Positions 42,173 to 52,640 of a stretch of 64,000 nucleotides of DNA are shown here, piece after piece. The stretch's first letter is position 1; the number at the start of each line of letters is the position of its first letter. This stretch comes from Emiliania huxleyi CCMP1516 (lineage: Eukaryota > Haptophyta > Isochrysidales > Noelaerhabdaceae), in NCBI RefSeq assembly GCF_000372725.1, contig NW_005199626.1, forward strand, positions 2,308 to 66,307. Reading direction: 5' to 3'. The translations under genes were made by a program, and so were the position numbers. Under the pieces are notes generated by a model. The model saw nothing but the letters and a program-made list of their open reading frames with translations. It made no database searches and was not told where the DNA came from.

Positions 42173-43589
42173 GTTGGCGCAGCGTGTCGACACGCCGCGC
42201 GGCGACAGGTCTGAGAGAGGGAAGGTGGGTGGGCCGCAGCCGGCGCCGGCGCTCGTGGGTGGTGTGGTGACGGTTGGGCGTCGTCAAATGTGTCGCGGCG
42301 TTGTCGGTGGTGCGCGCACGCGCACGCGTGGCTTCGCCCCTCTGCGCCAGTTGCGCGGCAGTGCGGTGCGCAGCAGCACCCTTTTTGGCCTTTGGGTTTG
42401 GTTTCACGCGGATCCGCACAGCGTCTGGAGCTATAGACGCCGCGGCGGAGACGGCAGAGCGCGGTGAGCGAGCAACTAAGCTTCTAAGACGTAGCTAAAA
42501 GATAGTTTACACAAGACTGGTCGGCTTGGAGTGTCCTCACAGTGGTCGCTCACCGACCACCCTCCACCGCGGCTCGGAAGCCATGCTGCCGGTGCACAAG
42601 AGGCGGCCAGTCGCACGAGTAGCGGGCTGCGCAGCAATGCGCACGTTGCCGGTGCAGGAGTGGTGGCATATCGGAGTGCGCTCCAAGCGCACCCTCGCTC
42701 CACAGCGGCGGCTCCTCCGGCGGCTCCTCCGGCGGCAGCTCGCCGAACACAGCAGCGGCCCGGAAGTTAGGCACGCCCTCGGCCTCACCGTCGGACCGCA
42801 GCGTCCTGATCCACCGCTGGTGGGATTGAAACCGCGCCAAGGAGACCTCCTCGCTGCTGTCAGACCTGCCCATGCCCATCGTCGTTGTTCTTGCCACGCA
42901 AAGCTCCCTTGGGATCGGAGCCGCGCTGTGAAGGAGGAGCTCGGGGCCACCGAATTTCTTTGATTGCTGCCTGGCTTCTTGGGTTTTGTCATGCGCTGGT
43001 GGCGGTTTGCCCTTCCTTGCTTGCGCGGGCCCAGCAGTACGCAGAGCAACAGAGAGTCATCTGCTCACCATTCGAGTTGGTTGGGTTGTTTTGTTGTTGT
43101 TGGGTGATTGATGGTTGGCTTTTACGTATGTATGTTTCCTCTCGCTCGCACGCACCCTGCCTGGTTTCCTTTCCGTGTTTCTGCAGTGTTTCTCTACTGG
43201 TACAGCCCCCTCTCGTTCCTCTCTAGTTTCCGGGGTAGCCATCAATTTTTCCGGGCTCTGAGCCGAGTCTGGGTGGTGGGTGAGTGAGAGGCTGTTTGGG
43301 GGGGGGGGGGGGGGGGCAAATCAGCAAAATCGGAGAGATTTTTCAATCAATACCAAACAACTCTAACACTCACTCACACATCATTTGGGGCCTGGAGCCC
43401 TGGCACTTAAAGGGCCCTGTTCACGCCTAGGTTCACGCGCGCGCGAGACGTGCAGACTCCAGACAGGGTTGCCAGGTGAGAGCGAATGGCGCGGTTCACG
43501 CCTCGCACAACAGAGAGAGAGATGCGCCCTGGCATGGTGGGACATAAAAGAGAGCGAGTGCTTGGCGAGTAGGCCGTGCGATCAACGCT
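42173..43589. other. Intergenic region
   Basis: A minus-strand 115-codon frame at 42550-42897 has acidic and His/Cys-containing stretches but no recognisable domain. Poly-G at 43298-43316 and a TACCAAACAA motif (also at 29659) are present. Confidence 0.35.
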
Positions 43590-44841
43590 GCCGCGCGCGA
43601 CTTTGCGCGCGAGGCGGCGCAGCTTGAGAACGGCGGTGGGCGAGAAGCCGCCGCCGATCTCGTGGAGCAGCAGGTTGAAGTTGTTGCGCTTGACAAAGAT
43701 CGCGTCGTGGTAGAAACCGCGATGCGCCTTGACGTAGCCGTGGCCGTTCTTGTGGGAGAAGGGTTGGCCGGGGGCTGTGCCCGCGCGCCTTGCAGCCCAT
43801 GTTCAGGCGACGGGCCTTCTCCGCTCGGTGCTGCCGAAGGCGTAGGAGTGGCCAACGGAGGCGGGCGTGCCGCCGCTCGAGGCGTTGCCAACGCCCGTCG
43901 AGGAGGTCTTGAGGAGGGGCGTCCAGAGCTTGACTTCATTCACCTCATCACATCCCCCCGGCCCTGCATGGGGTTCTGCGAGGTCGGTCTTGTACCCCTC
44001 ATTGTACTGCCGGGTGAGCTCTGGTTTCTCCTTGTCACCGTGCACGACCGGCGCGTTGGCCGGGGCGCGCATTGCGTCCGCCCAGGCGGCGAGGACGCCG
44101 TCGTGGGGCCGCCGGTGGTGGGCCTTGTTGTAAAGGTAGTCGCCGAAGAAAAATCGACAGGCTGCCCCGCTCGAGCGCGACCCGAAGGGTGGGAAGCGCC
44201 GCGGAGAGCCAAAGGCCGAGCTTCCGCTGGAGCTCCTCCTGGAGGGTGTCGGAGGAGAGGGCGGTGGCGTACGTACCGTCGACACGGACATCGAGGGCCT
44301 TGCCGGCGAAAGGCGTTGAGGCGGAGATGAGGCGCGTGGCCTCGCGGTTGTTGACGGCGCTGTCTCCGAGGGACGGGTTGTTCTTGACGTGCACATCCCG
44401 CGCCTTGACGAGCTCCTGGTGCGCGTACCAGTCCTTGTGATTCTTGATGGCAGCGAGCGCCCGCGGCCGCGGGTACGTGGATTTGCAAGTGCCATTGAGA
44501 ATCGCGTCGGTAGCTGGAAGGGACTCGGGCTCGGGGAGCGGGATGCTCTTGGGGTAAAACTCAGTCAGGTAGCCGCCGCGGACGGTGTAGTACTTGTTTT
44601 TGTCGCGGGCGGCGCGCTTCTCGCACACCTCCTTCCAGTCCGAGAGGGCGGACTCATAGGTGGCGATAGTTGCGGCGATGGCGGGGTACTTGGACGCACC
44701 CCCTTCGTCTAGGGCGAAGTCGGGGTTGTGGGCGACGAGGGTGCGCCAGTTCTTGAGGAGCGACATCGAGGAGCGACATGGAGAAGTCGCTGTCGGCTCG
44801 CGAGTTTGTTCACTTTTGGGATCCTTCACGACTTCCTCCAC
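43590..44841 (-). pseudogene. Hypothetical protein gene with frameshift and stop
   Basis: The frame from ATG 44841 reads well for about 225 codons (KNWRTLVAHNPDFALDEGGA; IPLPEPESLPATDAIL; TRLISASTPFAGKALDVRV). At a run of five A (44149-44153, T on the coding strand) it must shift to continue as FFFGDYLYNKAHHRRPHDGV, TRQYNEGYKTDLAEPHAG and VGHSYAFGSTERR. An in-frame TGA follows, after which the same frame resumes with HKNGHGYVKAHRGFYHDAIF and NNFNLLLHEIGGGFSPTAVL. The sequence looks protein-like throughout, so it is a damaged gene, an assembly error at the homopolymer plus an intron, or both. I do not recognise the family. Confidence 0.45.
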
Positions 44842-45063
44842 TCAAAAAGCACGATTCTCAAGTTGGGCCCTCTACTGTAGGGGCGAGGACAGCGAATTGG
44901 AAGGGGCCACACTGAAGCGACGCACAGGCCACACTGAAGCGACGCACAGGCACAAACACACAAGACACTCAGCAAGCTGGGCTCTACCACGCGAGTTCCG
45001 CAAAAAAGAAAAAGAATTTCACGGCGCCTCCACCACGCCTTCCTCACTGCCCCGCCACGTGCG
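44842..45063. promoter_or_regulatory. Divergent intergenic region with 22-bp tandem repeat
   Basis: Two copies of GCCACACTGAAGCGACGCAC plus AG lie at about 44909-44952 between the divergent hypothetical gene and the GT2-GT31 gene. It is a plausible shared promoter, with no motif I can name. Confidence 0.4.
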
Positions 45064-47284
45064 ATGCTCTCTTCCCTCCTCGCTTGCTCACTCGCTTTCC
45101 TCAAAATGTCGGACATCACCATCGGCATCAAGCACTACGGCTCTCGGCGAGAGCAGCTCGACCGGCTCCTCCGCTCCATCCGGCGGCGGTACGCGACGGC
45201 CGAGGTCATCGTGGCCGACGACGGCTGCAAGGCGGACCGGACAGTCGCGCGCACGCACAACGTGACGCTCGTCTGCACCGAGGCGGGCAGCGGCCTGGGC
45301 CTCGGCCGGAACGCCATCGTGCGACGCGCTCGTACAGAGTTTATGCTCCTGCTCGACGACGACATCGTATTCTCCGAGGCCACCGACCTCGCCGCGCTGC
45401 ACGACGCGCTGGTGCGCGACCCAGGCGCGGCGCTCGCGGGCGGCTGCTACGACGACCTGGAAGGCGGCGACGCGGACTGCTTCAACCTCGCCTTCAGCGT
45501 GACCGGCGGCGGCACGTCAGTGGCGGCGCGCTTCGCCACGCTGCAGGCGCAGGGCGGCGGGTGCGGCGTGGTGGGCGCCACCCACAACTTTTTCCTCGCT
45601 CGGCGCTCCGCCCTCGTGCAGCACGGGTGGGACGCGCGCCAAAAGCTGATGGAACACCAGGCCTTCTTCTACGCGCTCTGGCTGCACGGCCTGCGCGTGC
45701 TCGCCTGCCCGGCGGTCCGCGTGCAGCATCCACGCAAGCGTGGTCCGCGCGCAAGGCATGCAGGCGTTCGCCAGACAGCGCAGAGGCTAGGCGACCGGGG
45801 AAGGACTAGATTAAAGAGCAACACTCCCGAACTCGGCCTTCTGCACGCCGGGCACGCCGTCCCCTTCGACCCGGGTGTCACCCTACGCCACGGCACCACC
45901 CCGCGCGGCAGCACCTCCTCCTCCGCGCGTCAGAGAGAGAGCGACTATCTGCAGTACCTCTGCCGCAACTTCCCGCGCATCGACTCCTGGGCGACGCCGT
46001 GGTGGACCGTCGACTGCGGTACCCGACCCCCGCGCCCCCCTGCCCCCATCATGCGTGTCGCGTGAGCGTCGGGGGTGCGCACACACACGAGCGACGCGCA
46101 CGCGCGCCCACACACACACCGCACTGTCTCGACGCACTGCCGTGTGTGCTGGCGTGCGCGACAGGTGCGCACACCTTCAAGTCCGTCAACGACGAGAGCC
46201 CGATGCCGCTAGCTTGGGACGCCTCGGACGACACCTCGATCGTCGCCCACACGCTGCGCGACGACCTCGGCCTCTTTGTCCTCGTGCTCAGTGCGCAGGG
46301 CCGCGCTGCCGCTCGCGACACACTCCGCCAGAGCTGGATCCGCATCTTTGGCCGCGGGAGCGGCGCGGTGCACGGGATGCGCTGGGACTATGGCTTCTTC
46401 CTCGGAGGAGCGGGAGCGGCGAGCCCGGCACCGCTGATGCGCGGCGACATCGTGCGGCTGGCCTCGCCCGACGGGTACGCTCAGCTGGGCGACAAGGTGG
46501 TGGCCGCTCTCGCGTGGAGCGTGGCCCATGTGCGCCCGTCCCACCTCGCCCGGCTGTGCGCTCTGAGTCACCTTCCCCACCCTGCCGCGCCGTATCACCT
46601 TGCGTCGCCGCGTCACAGGTCAAGAGCCGCTTCATCCTCAAGTGCGACGAGGACTCCTTCGTCCACGTCGCTAAGATCAACGAGTACCTTGCCGGGCTCG
46701 GCGCGGCGGCGGCGGCGGCGCTCTACGCGGGACAGGTGGTGGTCGCGCCGGTAAGGCGCACCGGCAAGTGGGGCGTCCCGGCGGAGGTTTTCCCGGCGGC
46801 CCAGTACCCGCCGTACGCCAAGGGCGGAGGCTACCTCCTCTCGATCGACGTGGCGCGCCAGATCGTACCTGAGATCCAAACTGGCCGCTCGCCGCTGCTG
46901 AGCAACGTCGAGGACGCGATGGTCGGCGTCGCCGCCGACAGGCTCGCCATGAGCGCGACGGGGCTCAATCATCACTTCCGTGAGCTCTCGCTGGATATTG
47001 CGGCCGTGAGGGCGGCGTCGGCTCTGCATTGCTGCTCGTCAGACACGATGCTGTACCACAAGCCAGCGCAGCTCGCCGTCTGCGATGCGTGCTGGGCGGC
47101 GGGCGGGCTGGAGCCCGACACGCAGGCCGCCGGCGCAGTTCGCCTCCTTCTCAGGCCGAGTCGTGGACGAGCCACGTCCGCCGTGTGGGCGTGGCGAGGC
47201 CGCCGCCCAGGGGCTCGGCTAGGCTTCGAGCAACCGAGAAACGATTCTGTGGGCCCAGTTCATAGGGGCAAGATGGTGTCGTAA
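45064..47284 (+). CDS. Two-domain glycosyltransferase: GT2-like plus GT31-like
   Basis: Exons 45064-45733, 45938-46018, 46165-46529, 46619-47284 join in consistent phase (593 residues); the first junction is the least certain. The first domain (about residues 15-225) is GT2/GalNAc-transferase-like: ITIGIKHYGSRREQLDRLLR, VIVADDGCK, metal-binding LLLDDDIVF at 98-100, and MEHQAFFYALWLHG. The second (about 255-520) is a beta-1,3-galactosyltransferase-type GT31: LFVLVLSAQGRAAARDTLRQ SW, FILKCDEDSFVHV with the DxD-like motif, GKWGVPAEVFPAAQYPPYAK, GGGYLLSIDVARQIV and VEDAMVGVAAD. Two linkages made by one polypeptide suggest a polymerase-like enzyme for a repeating glycan in the Golgi. The start MLSSLLACSLAFL is a weak anchor. 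Confidence 0.8.
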
Positions 47285-48245
47285 CGCACGTGTGGGTGTC
47301 TGCATCAAACGGCCCTTTTAAAAACAGCACAAACAGCACAAACCTACACCCGTGCCCCCACCACAAGCAGCACGGCGCATGCGACGCGAGGCTCGGGAGG
47401 ACCATGCACTTGCACATGAGACGCACGTGCAACATGACCTGCTTGGGCACGCACTCCCAGCGGCCTGGCTGGACCTCGTCGAGGCGTCCTTGGAGCAGGT
47501 CTCCACGCCGATGGCATGCACACACGCGCGCCAAGAGTGAGCGGTCATGAGACAAGAACTTCGAGGAATGAGACGAGCCCGAGACCAAAACTGAGACCAC
47601 TCCTGAGCCAGCGGTCGTCTCACACTCAGTTTTTGCAGCCAAAAGGTCTCAACACCGTCTCACTGTAACTCGTGAGCCTACTCTGTGAATACGTATTCCA
47701 CGTATTCCAAATGACCTCCAAAAGGGCCGTATTCCGTATCAAATTGCAGTTTTAGGCCGTATTCCACAATCCGGAATACGTATTCCAAACGAGGCCCCAA
47801 AATGGACGTATTCCGTGTAAAATTTTCTTCGCTCCGCGAATTCACAGAGTAGGCTCGTGAGATGATTGAGAGACTTGTCCTGGGTGAGACCAAAATGAGA
47901 CGAATCCCCAAAGTTTGTGAGCCGTGTGTGAGACGATGAAAGAGAGTTTGTTTTGTTTGCGATGAAAGTGAGACAGGTACGGAAACACGTGAGACTGAGG
48001 CGAATCAACGTGACAGCCCTTTTGAAAACAGCACAACTGTGTGTTTGCGTGAACGGCGTGAAGCTGACTTCTGACTGTCGTTGCTGTCTATCCCTTTCTC
48101 GACTGTCTGAGCTTGTGCGTCTTGGCCGGGGTTGTGTTTTTGTGTGAACGGCGTGAAGGTGAATAGGCCAGCGCGCGCCGAGGAGCCTTCCCGGCCGACT
48201 GCTGACTCGCTACGAAGCCCACTGCACTCCACGCTTGCCATAATA
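47285..48245. other. Intergenic region rich in TGAGAC words, with a MITE
   Basis: Between about 47540 and 48000 the word TGAGAC or its complement GTCTCA occurs many times on both sides of the MITE at 47669-47861. CTTTTAAAAACAGCACAAA-like words recur at 47315, 48017 and 50585. Confidence 0.5.
47669..47861. mobile_element. Small foldback element (MITE-like), 193 bp
   Basis: The left end CTCGTGAGCCTACTCTGTGA AT (47669-47690) and right end ATTCACAGAGTAGGCTCGTG AG (47840-47861) are inverted repeats of 22 bp with two mismatches. The interior is AT-richer than the neighbourhood and carries several GTATTCC words in both orientations. No transposase and no clear target duplication. Confidence 0.7.
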
Positions 48246-50415
48246 ATGCCAGCTACCACGGCGCCAAACGTCCTGCCTGCTTCCCGCGCCTGCTTGGTCA
48301 CCAGGGTCCAGTCTGAGCGACGACCGGTGTGGCCTCGAATCTTACTGCTCTTCGTCGTCGCGTTGTTCCTCCTCGCGTGTGTCTTGCCGGTTAGTTAGCG
48401 CGGCCCGCTCTACCACCCCAGCCCTCTCCTGCCGCCCGCCTTCCACCTGCCGTCACGTGGCCGAGCAGGCGGCGTACGAGCACTTTAAAAACGGCGCGAG
48501 CTCAAAGTGCTTCGGCGTGCTCCCGGCAAAGACGCGAGCAAAAGTGCCAGTGGCCGCGTCCTTCTTCCACGTGCTCACCTTCATGGTCGTCGGCCGCAAG
48601 GAGGCGGTCAATGTGCAGGCGACGTGCGACGTCCTCTCCGGCGTCGCCAACGTCTCCTTCTTCTACGCGCACTACGACGACGCGCAGCCGTGGTATGCGA
48701 AGCAGGCGTGGTATCGGCGCTGCGCTCGCGACCACGTGGCCTACCGCGAGAAGGTCAAGTCGCGCTTCGTCGTGAACGCGATCGCGTCGCGTGGAAGCGC
48801 GTGGGCCGAGACCTACTCGCACGTGTGGATAATCGACGAGGACGTGCGGTTGCCGCCGCTGCGCTACGTGCGCCACTTTCTGCGCGAGTCCCATGGCCAC
48901 GGCGCGCTCATCTCACAGCCGGCCATCTACGGCTCTGTGTGGAGTCTGCTGCGGCCTCATCCCCGCTGCGCGACGCGCGCTACCGACCTCGTGGAGCTCA
49001 TGCTGCCACTTTTGCAGACGCGCGTAGCGCTCGACGTCTTCACGCGGCTCTACCGGTCGGAGGCGACCACCGATTGGGGCCTTGATATTACGTGGTGCAA
49101 GTACGCGGCAAGTCGCTTCATCGAAAGCCCCGCGTGCATCGTCGTCAATGCCGGCCGTTTCGTCCACCCAACAGGCAATACCACAGCGAACTACTCTCGC
49201 CGCTCCGGGCAGGAGGACTTTTTGTGCATGCGTGCCATGCACGCCGCGCTCGTGTCCGAGCCCAAGAACCTCGCGTGCCTGCGCGAGGACCGCTACAACT
49301 CCCTCGACCCTGTGCTCACGGACGCAACGCTTGCTCCGGCACCGGCTGCCCATCACGCACCAGCGGCCATCGAGGCCTCCCGGCACAGGCCGCTGAAGAT
49401 GTACGTGTACCGGCTCAAGCACTTTGGCTCCAAGGGCCACTGCATCTCACTTCACGGCGGCGGCGCCCATGACTTCGAATGGGAGCTGCACGTCGAGAGC
49501 AACCTCCGAGCGACGTTCGCCGTCACCGCTGACCCCTCGCAGGCGGACTTCTTCCTGCTGCCAGCGTGCCTCAATCGCCTCTGGGCCTCTGGCTGGCGCT
49601 GGTCGGAGGCGCGGCAGAAGCTGCGCGCGTGCGTTGAGTGCACGTCGCGCTTCGAGCGCAAGCTATTGCACGTGATGCGCGCCGTCGGGCCGTGGTACGA
49701 CGAGCACCCCGAAAAGCACCTCGTCACGCGACATCGTTGCCCATACATTGGCGAGCAGAGCTGGGCCATCAATGCGGACGAGGAGGTGTACACCGAGCTG
49801 TGGCGCCACCCGCGGCTCCGCTACATCTGCCTGGAGACCGACCCCGAGCCGCCGCCGGGAGCCGTGCGCGACTGGCACAGAGAGGTGCATGTTCCCTACT
49901 TTGTCGACGCGGCGACAATGCAGTCGCCGCTGCCTCACGCCAAGCGCGCGCACGACTTTGGCTTCGCCGGCTCGCTGTGTTGCGGTCGCGGCTGGCTAAC
50001 GGAGCTGCTCCGGCTGGACGAGCGCGTCGAGCTACGCGATCACACGGGCAGCGCGGCGAACGCCACACGGCTCCTGCGTACGGCCTCCTTCGCGGTCGAG
50101 CCGCGGGGCGACATGCCCGAGCGCCGCATCATCTACGAGGCGCTGCACGCCGGCACGCCGCTGGTCTTCACGTCGCCCGTCGCGCCGCCACTGCGCCTAC
50201 TGAGCTGGGACGGCGTCGCGATCGAGGCAGGCGCGTCTCTGTGGCACGGCGCCGAGCCGCTTCCGACGCTCCGCTCGCACGACGTCCAGCGAGCGCTCGC
50301 GCACTACGACAAGTGGATGGCGAGCTTCGAGGCCGCGCGCGAGACCTTCATCTGGGGCACGCCCGCCTTCCGCCGCCGGCTGGAGCTCGTTGTGGCCGAT
50401 GTCATCACGCAGTGA
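48246..50415 (+). CDS. Type II membrane protein with DUF707-like and exostosin (GT47) domains
   Basis: Exon 1 (48246-48389) encodes a short cytosolic tail and one anchor helix (RILLLFVVALFLLACVLP). It joins exon 2 (48469-50415) in phase 0 (TTGCCG|GTTAGT ... GAGCAG|GCGGCG) to give 696 residues. The first half is DUF707-like: VSFFYAHYDDAQPWY, HVWIIDEDVRLPPL, GALISQPAIYGSVW and TTDWGLDITWCKYA. The second half is exostosin-like GT47: LKMYVYRLKHFG, DPSQADFFLLPACLNRLW, HEHP/RPH-type histidine stretches, DFGFAGSLCCGRGW, and FAVEPRGDMPERRIIYEALH AGTPLVF. It is probably a Golgi glycosyltransferase acting on cell-surface or coccolith-type polysaccharide; donor and acceptor are unknown. Confidence 0.82.
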
Positions 50416-50796
50416 TGAGGAGGTGGGAGAGCGTTAGTTCCGTGTCGTATGCCGAAGTGTCAGAGTGTGTTGTTGTTGTGTCATGGTGTGTGAGTGTGTG
50501 AGAGTGTGGCTGTGTGTCGCCTTTAAAAATATAAACAAAACGCCTTCATCATGTGCGTATGTCCCCACCTACCTGCAGGGGCCCCGCACAAACAGCACAT
50601 TTCTTAATGTAACATTTGATGGCCCCCAACCATCACCCAGATTTTCTTTTTGCTACTCTAGGGCAACACTCACCTCTTCACTACGGCTGGCCTCGGCCGG
50701 TTCTGCGCACGTGCGTGGGAGCCGCACGCTGCGCTGGTCGCGCATGAATAGGACCGGTCGCGAAGACTGGCAGCGCGCGATGACGGGCGGCGACCC
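50416..50796. other. Convergent 3' intergenic region
   Basis: Lies between the GT47 gene and the 3' end of SF1. TG-rich (GTGTGTGAGTG) with no gene seen. Confidence 0.4.
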
Positions 50797-52200
50797 TCAG
50801 GCCGGAGGCGGCGGCGGAGGCGGTGGTGGCGGCGGCGGCGCGCCTGACGGCGACGGCTGGCCGTACCCCGGTGGCGGTGGCATGCCTACCGGCGGGGGCG
50901 GCTGCTGCGGCGGCATGCCGTAGGGTGGGTAGTAGCCGGGGGGCGCCGCCATGCCGGGGTGCGCGCCGCCGTAGTACCCGTAGTACGCCGCCGCCGTGTC
51001 TGCCGCCGGGTGCGGCGGCGCTCCCGGGGGCATGCCCGGCGGCGGGGGAGGGGCGCCGTACGGCGGCATCGGCGGCATCGGCGGCATTCCTCCGGGGGCC
51101 AACCCGCCCGGCGCTGCCATCCCGCCCGGCGGCGGAGGCGGCTGCAGCTTTGGCTGCGCGGGCTGGCCGTCGGCGCCCATGCCCGACATCTCAGACATGA
51201 ACTTGGCGTACTCCTCGTCGTCGGCGGGCGGCGGCGGCGCGGCGGTGCCGCCGATGTTTCCCGCGCCGACGAAGGAGGCGCCGAGCGGCACGGGCGGGCG
51301 GAAAGCGCCGCCGAGCTTGGACGCGTGCGAGAGGGTCGCCTGCGACGCCTTCTCTCCCGCGAGCACCTTGGCCATGTCGAGGAGCGGCTTGTCCTCCCGC
51401 ACCGTGCCGTTGAGCACGTGCAACTCGTGGTTCGCCTCGTTCCTCATCCGCTCCCCCTCCTCGGACGTAAAGTCGAGCAGCGTCTCGATGAGGCGCCGCG
51501 CCTGCTCGAGCCGCTCTTTGGTCGGCCCGCGGATCAGCACGTGCGGCGGGTCGTTGTCCGACTCGTCGCGCACCTGGTCGCCCAGCCGGCGGGTGCCCTT
51601 GCCGCGCACGGCGATGGTGCAGTTGGTCTCCTCCTGCATCCGCTTCTGCGTGTTGCCGCGAGGGCCGATGATCAGCCCGACCAGCTTGAGCGCACCACCG
51701 GGCATGTGGTCTGGCAAGATGAGCTTGACCGACATGCGGTCTCCCGGCCCAAAGTCAGCGCGGGGGTACTTTTGGATGCACCAGCGGCGGACGTAGTCGA
51801 GGCGCGCCTCGAGCAGCCGCTCGCGCTCCGCCCCCCGCGCCTCGGGCAGCGTGAGAAGCTCCTTGAGCAGCTCAATCCGCTTGACCATCTTCTCCTCGCT
51901 GAGCGGCGGCGGCGGCGCGGCAGCTTCGCCCGAGGCGGGCTGCGCCTTGCCGGCGTTCCAGCGATTGCGCCGCCGCTTCGCGCGCGCGTACTCCTTCTTT
52001 AGCTGCTCCACCTCCTCGGATGGCTCCCACGGCCGCTTTGCAGCCTCCTCTGCCGCCGCTGCGCCGTTGGCCGCCGCGGGAGCCGCCGCGCCGTCGGCTG
52101 CCACCCCGGGCGCGCTGTCTGCCGCCGCCCCGGGCGCCGTCGCCCCGGGCGCCGCGGCCTCGGGCGCCACGGCCGCCGCCGCCTCAGGCGGGGTTGCCAT
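50797..52200 (-). CDS. SF1: Branchpoint-binding protein SF1/BBP (KH domain), without zinc knuckle
   Basis: From ATG 52200 the frame gives 467 residues; an in-frame ATG at 52257 is an alternative. Family features in order: Ala-rich N-terminus, a basic patch (KKEYARAKRRRNRWNAGKAQ), the helix region LSEEKMVKRIELLKELL, and the KH domain with LKLVGLIIGPRGNTQKRMQE (GPRG at 179-182) and TIAVRGKGTR, then a QUA2-like helix ending NHELHVLNGTVRED. After that, where fungal and animal SF1 carry CCHC knuckles, there is only a Pro/Gly/Met-rich tail. SF1 recognises the intron branchpoint in early spliceosome assembly. Single exon. Confidence 0.88.
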   Translation of the reverse strand: MATPPEAAAAVAPEAAAPGATAPGAAADSAPGVAADGAAAPAAANGAAAAEEAAKRPWEPSEEVEQLKKEYARAKRRRNRWNAGKAQPASGEAAAPPPPLSEEKMVKRIELLKELLTLPEARGAERERLLEARLDYVRRWCIQKYPRADFGPGDRMSVKLILPDHMPGGALKLVGLIIGPRGNTQKRMQEETNCTIAVRGKGTRRLGDQVRDESDNDPPHVLIRGPTKERLEQARRLIETLLDFTSEEGERMRNEANHELHVLNGTVREDKPLLDMAKVLAGEKASQATLSHASKLGGAFRPPVPLGASFVGAGNIGGTAAPPPPADDEEYAKFMSEMSGMGADGQPAQPKLQPPPPPGGMAAPGGLAPGGMPPMPPMPPYGAPPPPPGMPPGAPPHPAADTAAAYYGYYGGAHPGMAAPPGYYPPYGMPPQQPPPPVGMPPPPGYGQPSPSGAPPPPPPPPPPPPA

Positions 52201-52299
52201 TTGCGCAGCGGCGTGGCGTGCGTGCAGCGGCCGTGACGTTTCTTCTTTTGAGAACATTTTTCTTCCACAATAGACCGCTCCCCCAGCAGATACAAATCG

Positions 52300-52640
52300 C
52301 ACGGATGTAGGCCTTCAATGGGAGAGGGGCCTGAGGACGTTTCAGCCTCGGCCAGCCCGTCGTGTCCACCTGCTGCTGCAGCTTGGAGATGATCCGGGCA
52401 CGCACCGGGTGCGAGCCGGCCAAGCCTGCGAAGAATGTCAGTGCCCGCTCGGAGCCAAAAGTAGGCTGCGCGGCCGTGGCGTTTACCTCGCCCTTGATCA
52501 AGGGTATCGGAATGTGCCCGACACCGCCCGAGGAGGCCACGAGCAGGTTGGGCCAGCGATCCGCAGCAAAGTCACCAGGGCGGCTCTGATCGTACGAGAG
52601 GCCTATGCCGTCGTCGTTCTGCCTCAGTTTCCCTCCCGCT
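52300..52640 (-). pseudogene. Exostosin (GT47) fragment
   Basis: On the minus strand PGDFAADRWPNLLVASSGGV, IPIPLIKGEV and RALTFFAGLAGSHPVRARII match the part of exostosins around the DxxIPP and FxG...R segments. No start, N-terminal domain or C-terminal half is seen, so it is a relic or an exon of an undetected gene. Confidence 0.35.
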
